Positions 14,738 through 24,342 of a DNA stretch of 37,950 bases are shown in pieces. How positions within the stretch are numbered: the first letter of the stretch is position 1; every line of letters begins with the position of its first letter. The notes below the pieces were generated by a model. It had not been told where the DNA came from and made no database searches. It worked only from the letters and a program-made list of their open reading frames with translations. The DNA is from an uncultured Neomegalonema sp. (GTDB taxonomy: Bacteria; Pseudomonadota; Alphaproteobacteria; Rhodobacterales; Rhodobacteraceae). The DNA is taken from positions 1-37,950 of the forward strand of contig CALKIZ010000039.1 in NCBI GenBank assembly GCA_937995735.1. Direction: 5' to 3'. The position numbers and the translations under genes are program-made.

Positions 14738-17700
14738 ATGCCGAAACGCGAAGATATCGCTTCTATCCTCATTATCGGGGCCGGGCCAATCGTTATCGGC
14801 CAAGCATGTGAGTTCGATTATTCCGGGGCGCAAGCGGTCAAAGCCCTTCGTGAAGAAGGGTATAGAGTTATTCTCGTAAACTCTAACCCTGCGACGATTA
14901 TGACCGATCCTGATTTGGCCGATGCGACCTATATTGAGCCAATCACTCCCGACTTTGTTCGTAAAATCATCGAAAAAGAAAAACCTGATGCGTTGTTGCC
15001 TACTATGGGCGGACAGACTGCGCTTAATACCGCACTGGCTCTCGATGAAGACGGGTCACTGGAACGACTGGGCGTCGAGTTGATCGGTGCGAATGGTAAG
15101 TCGATTGCCAAGGCGGAAGACCGGAAGTTGTTTGCTGAGGCAATGGAGAAAATTGGCCTCGAAAACCCGAAATCGGCCATTGCTACAACACTGGACGAGG
15201 CGTGGGCCGCCTTTGATACGCTTGGTTTGCCTGCGATTATTCGTCCGGCTTTTACGCTCGGCGGCACGGGTGGCGGGGTTGCCTATAATAAAGAAGATTA
15301 CGAACGCATCTGCTTATCCGGCTTGGATGCGTCGCCGATGAGCCAAATTCTGATCGACGAAAGCCTTCTCGGTTGGAAAGAATACGAGATGGAGGTTGTC
15401 CGCGACAAAGCGGATAACGCAATCATCGTCTGTGCGATTGAAAACGTTGATCCAATGGGTGTGCATACAGGCGACTCTATAACTGTCGCGCCTGCATTAA
15501 CGTTGACGGATAAAGAATATCAACGGATGCGGGATGCTTCTATTGCTGTGTTGCGTGAGATAGGCGTCGAGACGGGCGGTTCCAACGTTCAATGGGCTAT
15601 CAATCCTGCTGATGGACGCATGGTCGTGATCGAGATGAACCCGCGCGTATCGCGATCTTCGGCACTCGCATCTAAAGCGACCGGATTTCCGATTGCGAAA
15701 ATCGCTGCAAAACTGGCGGTTGGCTATACGCTGGATGAACTTGATAATGACATCACTAAGGCCACTCCTGCGAGCTTTGAGCCGACGATTGATTATGTTG
15801 TCACGAAAATTCCCCGGTTTGCATTCGAGAAATTTCCGGGCGCAAAACCGGAACTGACAACCGCTATGAAGTCAGTGGGCGAAGCGATGGCAATCGGGCG
15901 CTCGTTTCAGGAAAGTTTGCAAAAAGCTCTGCGCTCGCTGGAAACCGGATTATCCGGTCTCGATGAAATTTCCATTCCTGATGTCGAGAAGGCAGAATCT
16001 CCTTCTGATCGTAAGGCGGCTATGCTGCGGGCATTGGGCGAGGCATCGCCGGACAGATTGCGCGTCATTGCCCAAGCCATGCGTGAAGGGCTGACTTTAG
16101 ATGAAATCCAGCGGGTCACCATGTTTGACCCTTGGTTCCTGCGACAGATGGCAGAAATTGTAGATGTTGAACGCAGGTTGCTGAACGATGAGATTGATGA
16201 CGTTATTACGGAACTTCCTAAACTGAAGCGCATGGGTTTCTCTGACCTCCGTATTGCAAAACTTACCGGCACGGCTGAGGCCGAAGTGACTATTGCCCGG
16301 CGTAAACTGAATATACGACCGGTTTATAAGCGCATTGATACCTGTGCTGCCGAATTTAAAGCGATTACGCCATACATGTACTCGACTTACGAAACCGATC
16401 ATATGGGTTTTGCCGAATGCGAATCCGAGCCGACTGATCGCAAGAAGGTCGCGATCTTAGGTGGCGGCCCCAACAGGATTGGCCAAGGAATCGAGTTTGA
16501 TTATTGCTGTTGTCACGCTGCCTTTGCGCTTGAGGCACAGGGTTACGAAACAATCATGGTGAATTGTAACCCCGAGACTGTATCGACGGATTATGACACC
16601 TCAGATCGTTTGTATTTTGAACCGATGACGGGCGAGGACGTCGTAGAAGTTCTCTTGAAAGAACAAGAAAACGGAACTCTGCTTGGGGCGATTGTGCAGT
16701 TCGGCGGGCAAACACCATTGAAACTAGCCCCGGCTTTGGAGAAGGCGGGCATCCCTATCCTCGGGACATCACCTGATGCAATTGATCTGGCTGAAGACAG
16801 GGACAGATTCAAAAAACTGCTCCAGAATTTGGGACTGAAACAGCCTGTCAACGACACGGCACTAACGCATGAAGAAGCGCGGGCTAAAGCTGCAACAATT
16901 GGCTATCCTGTTGTGTTACGTCCATCGAATGTTCTTGGTGGCCGCGCGATGGAAATTGTTCGTGATGAGGCGCATCTCGATCGCTTTATTGATGAGGCGA
17001 TGAAAGTTTCTGCCGGTAAAGCGCTGTTGCTCGACAGCTATTTGACAGGTGCTGTCGAAGTTGATGTCGATGCAATCTCTGACGGAGATGAAGTCTTTGT
17101 TGCGGGGATAATGGAACATATTGAACAAGCGGGAATTCATTCCGGCGACTCTGCCTGTTCTATCCCGCCCTATACTCTCGATGAGGTGACCATTGCAGAA
17201 TTAACGAGACAAACTGAGTTGTTGGCGCATGGCCTCAATGTTCGCGGCCTCATGAATGTGCAATTCGCGATCAAGGGCGAGGATATTTATATCCTTGAAG
17301 TTAATCCTCGCGCTTCCCGTACAGTGCCTTTTGTTGCAAAAGCGATTGGCCAACCCATTGCCAAATTTGCAGCGCGGGTGATGGCGGGCGAAAAGCTGGC
17401 GGACCTTCCGATTTCGCGCGCTCAGATCAAGCATATCGCCGTTAAAGAAGCTGTGTTCCCGTTTGCGCGCTTTCCGGGGGTTGATACTTTGCTTGGCCCT
17501 GAAATGCGTTCGACTGGCGAGGTCATGGGATTGGACCGAGATTTCAACCGTGCTTTCCTTAAAAGTCAAATTGCAGCAAGTGCGACCCCGCCTACGCATG
17601 GAACCGCCTTTGTTTCCGTCCGTGACGCGGATAAAAATACGATAGTGGAGGCCGCACGAAATCTGTCTGACAACGGCTTTTCATTGGTTGCGACCGGCGG

Positions 17701-17989
17701 CACGGCAGATTTTCTGACAGGGCAAGGAATTTCAGTTGAGCGTGTCAACAAGGTTTACGAAGGGCGTCCGCACATCGTCGATCTCATGAAAGACGGCGGC
17801 GTTCAGATGGTCATCAATACAACCGATGGCGCTCAGGCAATACAGGATAGTTTTGAAATCCGTGCTACTGCACTGAAAATGAAGATTTCTTATTATACCA
17901 CTGCGGCAGGTGCTCTCGCGTCAACTCGCGCCATTGATGGTCTTCGTACTGGGGATCTCACGGTAACCCCTTTGCAAGATTACTTTTAA
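14738..17989 (+). CDS. carB: Carbamoyl-phosphate synthase large subunit
   Basis: CarB makes carbamoyl phosphate from bicarbonate, ATP and ammonia delivered by CarA, feeding arginine and pyrimidine synthesis. At 1083 residues it is full length, with two homologous ATP-grasp halves. The first half opens with [20 protein letters not shown] and has [20 protein letters not shown]. The second half starts near residue 569 with [20 protein letters not shown] and has [20 protein letters not shown]. The C-terminal allosteric MGS-like domain contains [16 protein letters not shown]. The small subunit carA is not in the window. A terminator-like hairpin at 14586 separates it from the upstream vWA gene, so it has its own promoter. 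Confidence 0.97.
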   Translation: MPKREDIASILIIGAGPIVIGQACEFDYSGAQAVKALREEGYRVILVNSNPATIMTDPDLADATYIEPITPDFVRKIIEKEKPDALLPTMGGQTALNTALALDEDGSLERLGVELIGANGKSIAKAEDRKLFAEAMEKIGLENPKSAIATTLDEAWAAFDTLGLPAIIRPAFTLGGTGGGVAYNKEDYERICLSGLDASPMSQILIDESLLGWKEYEMEVVRDKADNAIIVCAIENVDPMGVHTGDSITVAPALTLTDKEYQRMRDASIAVLREIGVETGGSNVQWAINPADGRMVVIEMNPRVSRSSALASKATGFPIAKIAAKLAVGYTLDELDNDITKATPASFEPTIDYVVTKIPRFAFEKFPGAKPELTTAMKSVGEAMAIGRSFQESLQKALRSLETGLSGLDEISIPDVEKAESPSDRKAAMLRALGEASPDRLRVIAQAMREGLTLDEIQRVTMFDPWFLRQMAEIVDVERRLLNDEIDDVITELPKLKRMGFSDLRIAKLTGTAEAEVTIARRKLNIRPVYKRIDTCAAEFKAITPYMYSTYETDHMGFAECESEPTDRKKVAILGGGPNRIGQGIEFDYCCCHAAFALEAQGYETIMVNCNPETVSTDYDTSDRLYFEPMTGEDVVEVLLKEQENGTLLGAIVQFGGQTPLKLAPALEKAGIPILGTSPDAIDLAEDRDRFKKLLQNLGLKQPVNDTALTHEEARAKAATIGYPVVLRPSNVLGGRAMEIVRDEAHLDRFIDEAMKVSAGKALLLDSYLTGAVEVDVDAISDGDEVFVAGIMEHIEQAGIHSGDSACSIPPYTLDEVTIAELTRQTELLAHGLNVRGLMNVQFAIKGEDIYILEVNPRASRTVPFVAKAIGQPIAKFAARVMAGEKLADLPISRAQIKHIAVKEAVFPFARFPGVDTLLGPEMRSTGEVMGLDRDFNRAFLKSQIAASATPPTHGTAFVSVRDADKNTIVEAARNLSDNGFSLVATGGTADFLTGQGISVERVNKVYEGRPHIVDLMKDGGVQMVINTTDGAQAIQDSFEIRATALKMKISYYTTAAGALASTRAIDGLRTGDLTVTPLQDYF

Positions 17990-18110
17990 TCAACTCAGAT
18001 TGCAGGCCGACATAAAGATTTGCACTCTATATTGTAAGCCCGTCGCAAGAGTCTGGACGAAGCTCTGACAAATCCTTTACTGCTATTAAGGGCAGTAATG
18101 GGGGAACGCT

Positions 18111-18977
18111 ATGCTTTTCGACACTAAAACCGCTTTTCGCTCTCAGAGTAACCGTTCGATTGCTCTGTTCGGAATGTCGGGGGTTGGCAAGACACGTATT
18201 GCCTCGATGGTTCGCGAAGATGGATGGTTCCATTACTCGGTCGATTATCGCATTGGCACACGTTATATGGGCGAGCATATCGTCGACAATTTCAAACGTG
18301 AAGCAATGAAGTCGCCTTTGCTGCGTGAATTACTAATGAGCGACTCGATTTACATTGGCAGCAATATTACTTTTCACAACCTTGCACCGCTTTCGACGTA
18401 TCTCGGTAAACCCGGTAATCCCGAAAAAGGCGGGATTCCATTTGGCGAATACCTTCGCCGGCAATCTGAACACCGTGCGGCAGAAACTGCCGCGATGTTG
18501 GATACGAATGACTTCATCGACCGTGCCAAGCGGGTCTACGGTTATAATCATTTTTTATGCGATACATCCGGTTCTCTATGTGAGGTTGTTGAGCCGAATG
18601 ATCCTGACGATGCGGTTATGAGCGCGTTGTCTGAGAAATCCATGATCCTTTATATTCGTGAGGAAGCGGACCACTCCGATGAATTAGCACGACGCTTTGA
18701 TAGTGATCCAAAACCGATGTATTACAATGCCGGTTTCCTGCAAGGCGTCTGGCATAGGTATCTTTGCGAAGCTGCCGTTGAACCTGATGAAGTCGATCCC
18801 GATGCGTTCATTCGATGGGCATACCGCGAATTGTTGGCATGGCGCGGTCCACGCTATCGTAAGATTGCTGAACGTTGGGGATATACGGCGACAATGGCCG
18901 AAATTACGGCGGTGCGCGACGAAGCAGATTTCCTTGACCTGACAGAAGTGGTGATTGCGCGACGTTTGGCGCAGTAA
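18111..18977 (+). CDS. P-loop ATPase of unknown role
   Basis: The 288-residue protein has one clear motif, the Walker A loop GMSGVGKTRIA (residues 21-31), near the N-terminus. DGWFHYSVDYRIGTRYMGEH follows, which resembles the substrate-binding start of small-molecule kinases. I also see FLCDTSGSLCEVVEPND (about residues 147-163), a possible Walker B-like segment, and the strand MILYIREE. No signal peptide or membrane helix is present, so it should be cytoplasmic. Uncharacterised ATPases of this look occur in alphaproteobacteria. It is 121 bp after carB and 37 bp before the dehydrogenase at 19015, so it may share a transcript with the latter. No specific function is claimed. Confidence 0.75.
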   Translation: MLFDTKTAFRSQSNRSIALFGMSGVGKTRIASMVREDGWFHYSVDYRIGTRYMGEHIVDNFKREAMKSPLLRELLMSDSIYIGSNITFHNLAPLSTYLGKPGNPEKGGIPFGEYLRRQSEHRAAETAAMLDTNDFIDRAKRVYGYNHFLCDTSGSLCEVVEPNDPDDAVMSALSEKSMILYIREEADHSDELARRFDSDPKPMYYNAGFLQGVWHRYLCEAAVEPDEVDPDAFIRWAYRELLAWRGPRYRKIAERWGYTATMAEITAVRDEADFLDLTEVVIARRLAQ

Positions 18978-19014
18978 ATCGAGTGAATTTCATCTCTGGA
19001 ACTCAGAGCATTAT

Positions 19015-20118
19015 ATGACGAACGCAACGGCAAAAATTGCTTCGATCCCCGGCGATGGCATTGGCCCAGATGTGATCGACTCTGCTTTTGCGGTTATGGA
19101 TGCAGCGCGGATCAAGACCGGCGGGTTTGAGATCGAAGTAGATCATATCGACGCAGGCGCTGCGTATTTCGAAAAGACCAAGTTTGACATTGAACCCGGC
19201 GGCGAGGAACGGGCAGGGGAGGCCGATGCTATCTTGCTTGGTGCAATCGGATTACCCTCCATACGGCATGATGACGGGACAGAGATTTCACCGCATTTGC
19301 GCTTGCGGGATCGCTATGGGCTTTATGCAGGAGTCCGGCCTGTAAAGGCTTATCCGAATGCTCCACAGCGGCTTTCTGATCCGAGAGCGGCGACACTCGA
19401 TCTCGTTATTTTGCGCGAGTCTACCGAAGGATTGTTTTTTACGGCTGCTGCAAATGGCGGTGGTGAATTGATCGGTGACGACGAGGCTCGCGATACGATG
19501 CGTATCACGCGCAAAACCACCGAGAAGCTGCACGATTTTGCTTTCAAGCTGGCTCAAAAACGCAAATCGCGCGGCGGAAAAGGGCACGTAACCTGTGTGG
19601 ATAAAGCCAACGTTTTTGTATCCATGGCTTTCTTCCGAAAAATATTTGATGAGCGTCGCAGCGCATTCCCAGACATCGATCATGGATATAACTACGTCGA
19701 TGCAATGGCGCTGGATTTGGTAAGGAAACCTTGGGAGTTTGACGTCCTCGTGATGGAAAACATGTTCGGTGACATTCTGTCTGATCTTGCGGGCGGGTTG
19801 GTCGGCGGCATGGGCATGGCAAGTTGCGGTGAGATTGGTGACAATCACGGCTTATTCCAAGGCGCTCACGGGTCGGCCCCTGACATTATGGGACAAGACA
19901 AAGCTAACCCGCTCGCGGCAATCTTGTCCGGGGCGTTGATGTTGGATTACCTGTCCGAGAAACTTAGCGTTTCTCAGATGGCGGAGGCGGCTCAAGCAAT
20001 TCATACCGCAGTCGATGACGGTTTTCGTGATAACCGACTGCGCCCCATGGAGTTTGGCGGCGATATGGGCACAACAGCCATAACCAACGAGCTTACGACT
20101 ATTCTCAAGGGTATATAA
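19015..20118 (+). CDS. Isopropylmalate/isocitrate dehydrogenase-family enzyme
   Basis: The 367-residue protein belongs to the NAD(P)-dependent beta-decarboxylating hydroxyacid dehydrogenases. It shows ASIPGDGIGPDVI, the catalytic VDKANVFVSM and MENMFGDILSDLAGG metal-site block, and GAHGSAPDIMGQDKANPLAA for cofactor binding. The substrate-deciding loop reads LRESTEGLFF. LeuB normally has ELTGG and tartrate/D-malate dehydrogenases ENTEG, so this is probably not the leucine enzyme. The ATG at 19015 begins the family N-terminus; an in-frame ATG at 18955 lies inside the upstream ATPase gene. No leuC or leuD gene is nearby. It could serve the oxidative cluster that converges on it from 20143 on, but the strand is opposite. 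Confidence 0.88.
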   Translation: MTNATAKIASIPGDGIGPDVIDSAFAVMDAARIKTGGFEIEVDHIDAGAAYFEKTKFDIEPGGEERAGEADAILLGAIGLPSIRHDDGTEISPHLRLRDRYGLYAGVRPVKAYPNAPQRLSDPRAATLDLVILRESTEGLFFTAAANGGGELIGDDEARDTMRITRKTTEKLHDFAFKLAQKRKSRGGKGHVTCVDKANVFVSMAFFRKIFDERRSAFPDIDHGYNYVDAMALDLVRKPWEFDVLVMENMFGDILSDLAGGLVGGMGMASCGEIGDNHGLFQGAHGSAPDIMGQDKANPLAAILSGALMLDYLSEKLSVSQMAEAAQAIHTAVDDGFRDNRLRPMEFGGDMGTTAITNELTTILKGI

Positions 20119-20142
20119 AAAGCCCCGCCGCGTCCTCAATCG

Positions 20143-21177
20143 TTATTTAAAGGCTGGCATGACCTCATTGATAAAAAGCTGTAGCGAGCGTTTTTGGGCG
20201 TCCATGTCGAGGCCCATGCTGGCGTAGTAGATGTATTCGTCCACGCCGAGGTTCTCGTAAATACGTAGTTTTTCGATCACCGTATCAGGTGAACCAAACA
20301 TGAGATTTTCTTCCAGCATCACGGGGTCGTATTGCTCACGTCCTTCCAATTCGGCGAGCGGGATTTCTTTTGGGAAGCCGTTCTTCACGTCACCAAGATT
20401 GCGGTAGAGATTCTCAAATTGACCAAGCACGCGCGTAATCGCTCCAATCGCCTGATCTCGCCCTGCCGCGTTTTCATACAACGCAGTATGGCGCATCAAG
20501 GCAAAGATAGGCCGGAAATCGCCGCCGAATTTCTCGATGGAGGCTTCGAGGTGGCTTTTATATAGCTCTGCTTCCGCATGAGGGCGGGTGAAGGGCCAAC
20601 ACATCACGTTGGCCTTCGATTTTACCGCATAATCATACGTGATCGGAGAGCGGGCCGCGACCCAGACAGGGACATTTTCTTGCACGGGTTTAGGAACCGA
20701 TGTTGAAGTTGGGAATTGCCAGAACTCGCCATCATGCGCGTAATCACCCGCCCAAAGCGCATGGAGCGCAGGCAGCATTTCCTGCATATAACGCCAACCA
20801 TCGGTTTGCTTGACACCCGGAGCCATTCGGTCGAACTCGCGCTGATACGCACCTGATCCAATGCCAAATTCTAATCGTCCTCCGCTGATGAGGTCGAAGA
20901 ATGCGGCTTCTCCGGCAAGTTTGATCGGATGCCAATAGGCGGCGTTGACCACCGCTGGCCCCATGCGGATGCGGTCTGTTTCACCCGCCCACCATGCGAG
21001 TATAGAAAACGGGTTCGGCGCGATGGTCATTTCGAGCGCGTGATGCTCAGCAGCCCAGACAATATCGAACCCGCCTTGATCCGCCATCTGAACCATATCG
21101 AGAGTATGGCGTGCGACTTTCTCCATCGGAATGGAATCGTCGAGGCGTTCGAGATTGACGGCGAGTTGAAACTTCAT
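20143..21177 (-). CDS. Luciferase-like flavin-dependent monooxygenase
   Basis: The 344-residue protein belongs to the bacterial luciferase-like (LLM) class, which uses reduced FMN (or F420) and oxygen to oxidise small molecules. Visible features are the N-terminal MVQMADQGGFDIVWAAEHHA, APNPFSILAWWAGETDRIRM, DLISGGRLEFGIGSGAY and the late FGSPDTVIEKLRIYENLGVD. It is the last gene of a leftward operon and starts 4 bp inside the Rieske gene's end (ATGA). Reduced flavin could come from the flavin reductase domain encoded in the divergent operon at 24342, as RutF serves RutA. The substrate is unknown. The gene converges with the dehydrogenase ending at 20118, and I see no clear terminator in the 24-bp gap. 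Confidence 0.88.
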   Translation of the reverse strand: MKFQLAVNLERLDDSIPMEKVARHTLDMVQMADQGGFDIVWAAEHHALEMTIAPNPFSILAWWAGETDRIRMGPAVVNAAYWHPIKLAGEAAFFDLISGGRLEFGIGSGAYQREFDRMAPGVKQTDGWRYMQEMLPALHALWAGDYAHDGEFWQFPTSTSVPKPVQENVPVWVAARSPITYDYAVKSKANVMCWPFTRPHAEAELYKSHLEASIEKFGGDFRPIFALMRHTALYENAAGRDQAIGAITRVLGQFENLYRNLGDVKNGFPKEIPLAELEGREQYDPVMLEENLMFGSPDTVIEKLRIYENLGVDEYIYYASMGLDMDAQKRSLQLFINEVMPAFK

Positions 21178-22325
21178 GTGGTGGCCTTTCCGCCGCGCAT
21201 TTGCTCTGCATACCAGCAGGCAAAGGCGGCGACATTTGGTTCGAGATCAGGTTGAAAGCGCCCTTGTCGAGCGTCAGGACAGGACAACCCGCGTTGTTGA
21301 TTGATAAGGGCGGGAATATCTTCGGCAAGAGCTGCATCAAGGCGCTCATAATAAGCGCTAACTCGAGTGTCAAAATCCGGTAGAGCGACTGTTTCCGGTG
21401 GAAAGCAAGCGGTTTGAAAAACCTGACAACGATTTGCCCCGAGCGGATATGCTTCATAAACCCATACCGCATCGGTTCCGGCGGCGAAGGTCATATTCGG
21501 AAAAACCCACGTGTAACGGACACCCGCCGCCTCACGCCCCGTTAGATTTGGCATCGGGGGTAAAGCACGATCCTGTTCGGTTTGTAGCACAGCGCCGGTT
21601 CCCTCCGTGCTGCCAAATTGAGTGGCAAATGCGCCTTTGGCGGAATCCGGTGTATCAGGGCGGTTGTAGATCGCATCAACGGAATCAGGATGAACGAAGG
21701 GTAAGTGGTAATATTCGTTGAAGACCTCGATAAAGGCTTTCCAGTTGCAGTCGACTGTTATCGCTGTCCGCCGTGTCGAGACTAGCGAGTCCATTGGCCA
21801 CGGCGAATGGATGGCGTTGAAATCGCCTAAAGTCTCGTCCAGATCGGGGGCAATGGGATCGAGGCAGATAAAAGCAAAGCCGAGGCGTTCTTCCGCGCGA
21901 TAAGCGATCAGACCATTGTCAGCACGGTTAAAGCCCTGCACATCTTGCATATGTGGAGCAGCGGCTAGTGAACCATCGAGTTTGTAAGCCCATGAATGAA
22001 ACGGACAACGGATACCCCGACAGTTTCCATCACCGTCCAGCAACCTCGCGCCGCGATGACGGCAAGTATTGGCAAAGGCACGCAAGATACCTTCATGATC
22101 GCGCAGTAGAATGATGGATTGTCCAGCAATATCCAGTGCCGCAAAATCTCCCGGCTCCGCCACATGGTCTGCGCGGCCCACACCGATCCAACCTGAGCGG
22201 AATAAAGTGTTTATCTCCGCAGACGCGATACCATCATCCGTGTAGCAGACAGGCGGGATTGACCATCCCTTCTCCTTCGGGGCGACGCAAAGCGATAGCC
22301 AAGAATCAAGCGCGTTCATACTCAA
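21174..22325 (-). CDS. Rieske-type aromatic-ring-hydroxylating/N-demethylating oxygenase, alpha subunit
   Basis: The 383-residue protein has a Rieske [2Fe-2S] site, C88-R-H90 and C107-P-F-H110 (CRHRGARLL ... CPFHSW). It also has a mononuclear iron site with NEYYHLPFVHP (H207, H212) and a probable third ligand Asp in AEDIPAL. The short single-subunit form resembles quaternary-amine demethylases of the GbcA/CntA/stachydrine type as well as other orphan Rieske oxygenases, so ring hydroxylation should not be assumed. No dedicated ferredoxin or reductase gene is adjacent. It overlaps the aldehyde dehydrogenase upstream and the luciferase-like gene downstream by 4 bp each, so all three are translationally coupled. 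Confidence 0.9.
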   Translation of the reverse strand: MSMNALDSWLSLCVAPKEKGWSIPPVCYTDDGIASAEINTLFRSGWIGVGRADHVAEPGDFAALDIAGQSIILLRDHEGILRAFANTCRHRGARLLDGDGNCRGIRCPFHSWAYKLDGSLAAAPHMQDVQGFNRADNGLIAYRAEERLGFAFICLDPIAPDLDETLGDFNAIHSPWPMDSLVSTRRTAITVDCNWKAFIEVFNEYYHLPFVHPDSVDAIYNRPDTPDSAKGAFATQFGSTEGTGAVLQTEQDRALPPMPNLTGREAAGVRYTWVFPNMTFAAGTDAVWVYEAYPLGANRCQVFQTACFPPETVALPDFDTRVSAYYERLDAALAEDIPALINQQRGLSCPDARQGRFQPDLEPNVAAFACWYAEQMRGGKATT

Positions 22326-23803
22326 CGCATCACAAAGGGATTAGCCATTGGCTCGTCGGACGTGTTCATCCAAATCGTCTTAGGGCGGGTGTAGTCATAC
22401 ATTGCCTGAAACCCGCTTTCACGGCCATAACCGGACCCTTTGACACCGCCGAACTCTGCAATCGGCGAGACGACTCGGTAAGTGTTGACCCAGACGATAC
22501 CAGCGCGCACAGCATTTGCCATCCGCAGCGAGCGAGCGCTGTCGCGGGTGAAGATGCCTGCCGCCAATCCGTGTTCTGTATCATTGGCGAGCGCAATGAC
22601 TTCATCCTCGGTTTTGAAACGTTGAACACAAAGGACAGGGCCGAAGAGTTCCGTATCGACAATCCGTAAATCCTGATGCGGGCACGCTAGGATCGTCGGT
22701 TCAAAAAATAACCCATCCATTCCATCGGGGCGCTTGCCACCCGTCAGCACTTCTGCGCCTTCAGAAACAGCATGGTCGATTTCACGTTCGATTGCGTCGC
22801 GCTGCCTCGCCGTGCAGAGCGGCCCCATCTGAGTCTCGTCAGCCAGTGGATCACCAATGCAAATTTCTTTGGCAAGTCGCGTCATGCGGCCCAAAAATTC
22901 ATCGGCAATGTCTTCATGTAAATAAAGGCGCGAACCGGCGACGCAACTTTGACCCGTTGCCCCGAAGATACCGGCAATGGAGGCATTAACAGCGCTCTCG
23001 ATATTGGCATCGTCGAACACAATAAAGGGCGATTTACCACCGAGTTCGAGAGAGACTTCGGCGAAATTATTCTTGGAGTTTTCCAAGACATGCCGCGCCG
23101 CGCCCGGACCACCCGTGAAAGAGATGCGCGCGACCAGCGGATGTGCCGTCAGCACTTTGCCACATGGATCACCGTGGCCTGTGACGATATTGACGACACC
23201 CGGCGGAAAACCGGCTTTCTCGATCAAACGCCCGAAAGCAAGCATGGCGGCGGAGGCGTGCTCGCTGGCCTTTAGGACCACCGTATTTCCGGCGGCAAGC
23301 GCGGGTCCAAGTTTTACAGCGACAAGGAAAAGTTGCGAGTTCCACGGCACAACCGCCGCGACGACGCCCAGTGGTTCACGCTTGGTGAAAACGAACATAT
23401 CAGGCTTGTCGATGGGCAAAGTCTCGCCGGAGATTTTATCGGCACAGCCTGCGTAGAACTGGAAAAATTCAGCGATGTATTTCGCCTGCCATTTCGTTTC
23501 TTTGAGCATCTTACCGGTATCGACGCTCTCTATCCGGCCCAATTCTTCAGATTGATCCGCCAGTAATTCAGCGAGGCGGCGCAGGCATTTCCCGCGTTCA
23601 GTCGGTGTCATGCTTGCCCATGGACCCGTCGTAAAGGCGCGATGAGCAGCCTCTACAGCGCGGTTTACATCTTCGGCAGTGGCTTCCGGAATTTGGCTCC
23701 AAACCTTACCTGTGGTTGGATTGATGCTGTCGAACACTTTTCCATCGGACGCTCCCGTCCAATCACCGTCTATCAGCATTGTGTAATGTTCGATCTCAGC
23801 CAT
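22322..23803 (-). CDS. NAD(P)-dependent aldehyde dehydrogenase
   Basis: The 493-residue enzyme belongs to the ALDH superfamily and should oxidise an aldehyde to its acid. All key residues are visible: N155 in VVPWNSQ, K178 in VVLKASEHAS, E253 in VSLELGGKSP and the nucleophile C287 in GQSCVAGSR. ISFTGGPGAARHV is the cofactor loop; its GGPGAAR differs slightly from the usual GSTxxG. It is the first gene of the leftward operon, with AAGGA in front of the ATG. In context it may process an aldehyde freed by Rieske N-dealkylation or by ring opening. It resembles the betaine/hydroxymuconic semialdehyde group, but the substrate is not readable. Confidence 0.93.
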   Translation of the reverse strand: MAEIEHYTMLIDGDWTGASDGKVFDSINPTTGKVWSQIPEATAEDVNRAVEAAHRAFTTGPWASMTPTERGKCLRRLAELLADQSEELGRIESVDTGKMLKETKWQAKYIAEFFQFYAGCADKISGETLPIDKPDMFVFTKREPLGVVAAVVPWNSQLFLVAVKLGPALAAGNTVVLKASEHASAAMLAFGRLIEKAGFPPGVVNIVTGHGDPCGKVLTAHPLVARISFTGGPGAARHVLENSKNNFAEVSLELGGKSPFIVFDDANIESAVNASIAGIFGATGQSCVAGSRLYLHEDIADEFLGRMTRLAKEICIGDPLADETQMGPLCTARQRDAIEREIDHAVSEGAEVLTGGKRPDGMDGLFFEPTILACPHQDLRIVDTELFGPVLCVQRFKTEDEVIALANDTEHGLAAGIFTRDSARSLRMANAVRAGIVWVNTYRVVSPIAEFGGVKGSGYGRESGFQAMYDYTRPKTIWMNTSDEPMANPFVMR

Positions 23804-23943
23804 GACGGGTCCTTCTTTTGTCGGAATTTATTCTGTTCCTGATTTTAGCGTGGTGTTTGCGATTATCCGACAATTCATGTCGCAAAATACCGAATTCCAT
23901 CGTCTATTCTGTGCATTCATGCGTCAGCTTTGGGAGAAACGCG
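23804..23943. promoter_or_regulatory. Divergent control region of the oxidative gene cluster with two inverted repeats
   Basis: All six cluster genes are read outward from this 140-bp spacer. Two perfect inverted repeats interlock here. TTGTCGGA (23818-23825) is mirrored by TCCGACAA (23866-23873). TTTGCGA (23856-23862) is mirrored by TCGCAAA (23880-23886). Such nested dyads suggest a binding site for a regulator that controls both directions. No regulator gene is adjacent. TATTCT at 23905-23910 could be a -10 box for the rightward operon, but no good -35 pairs with it. Confidence 0.45.
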
Positions 23944-24342
23944 ATGGGTAATAGAAAAACCGTTATCGGAGGGCCGCTGGAAATTGGTGGCCGTGTCCTG
24001 TCGCTGTCGAAAGCCATTCGAGCAGGTGATTTCGTGTTTCTCACGGGACAGATCCCCATGAAAGACGGCGCGCCTCTAACGACTGGAACTATTGAGGATC
24101 AGACTCGAGCCGTACTGGATGACATCACGGTTACATTATCGGAGGCCGGATGCGAGCGGGCCGATGTGATCAAGGCAATGGTTTGGTTGCGCGATAGGGC
24201 CGATTTTCCGGGGTTTAACGCTGTCTATGCCGAATATTTTCCGTCTGAACCTCCTACACGTTCGGCTGTTGTGAGTGACCTTTTGGTTGATTGCCGCGTC
24301 GAAGTCGAAGTCGTTGCTTATCGTCCTGAGAGCGACAACTGA
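23944..24342 (+). CDS. RidA/YjgF-family (RutC-like) protein
   Basis: The 132-residue protein is a RidA-family imine/enamine deaminase or aminoacrylate hydrolase; trimeric in known members. It shows LSLSKAIRAGDFVFLTGQIP, a loop with DDITVTLSEAGCERADVIK, and PTRSAVVSDLLVDCRVEVEV with the conserved Arg and Glu of the active site. The ATG at 23944 has GGGAG 8 bases upstream; the open frame back to 23818 covers the control region and is not used. It is the first gene of the rightward operon, and its stop overlaps the next start by one base (TGATG). In the Rut pathway the RutC member has a matching place, releasing ammonia from an unstable enamine. Confidence 0.9.
   Translation: MGNRKTVIGGPLEIGGRVLSLSKAIRAGDFVFLTGQIPMKDGAPLTTGTIEDQTRAVLDDITVTLSEAGCERADVIKAMVWLRDRADFPGFNAVYAEYFPSEPPTRSAVVSDLLVDCRVEVEVVAYRPESDN

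Noticed and set aside
19544-19822. Several leftward ORFs opposite the dehydrogenase gene
   Set aside because: They are antisense shadows with atypical composition and no recognisable motif.
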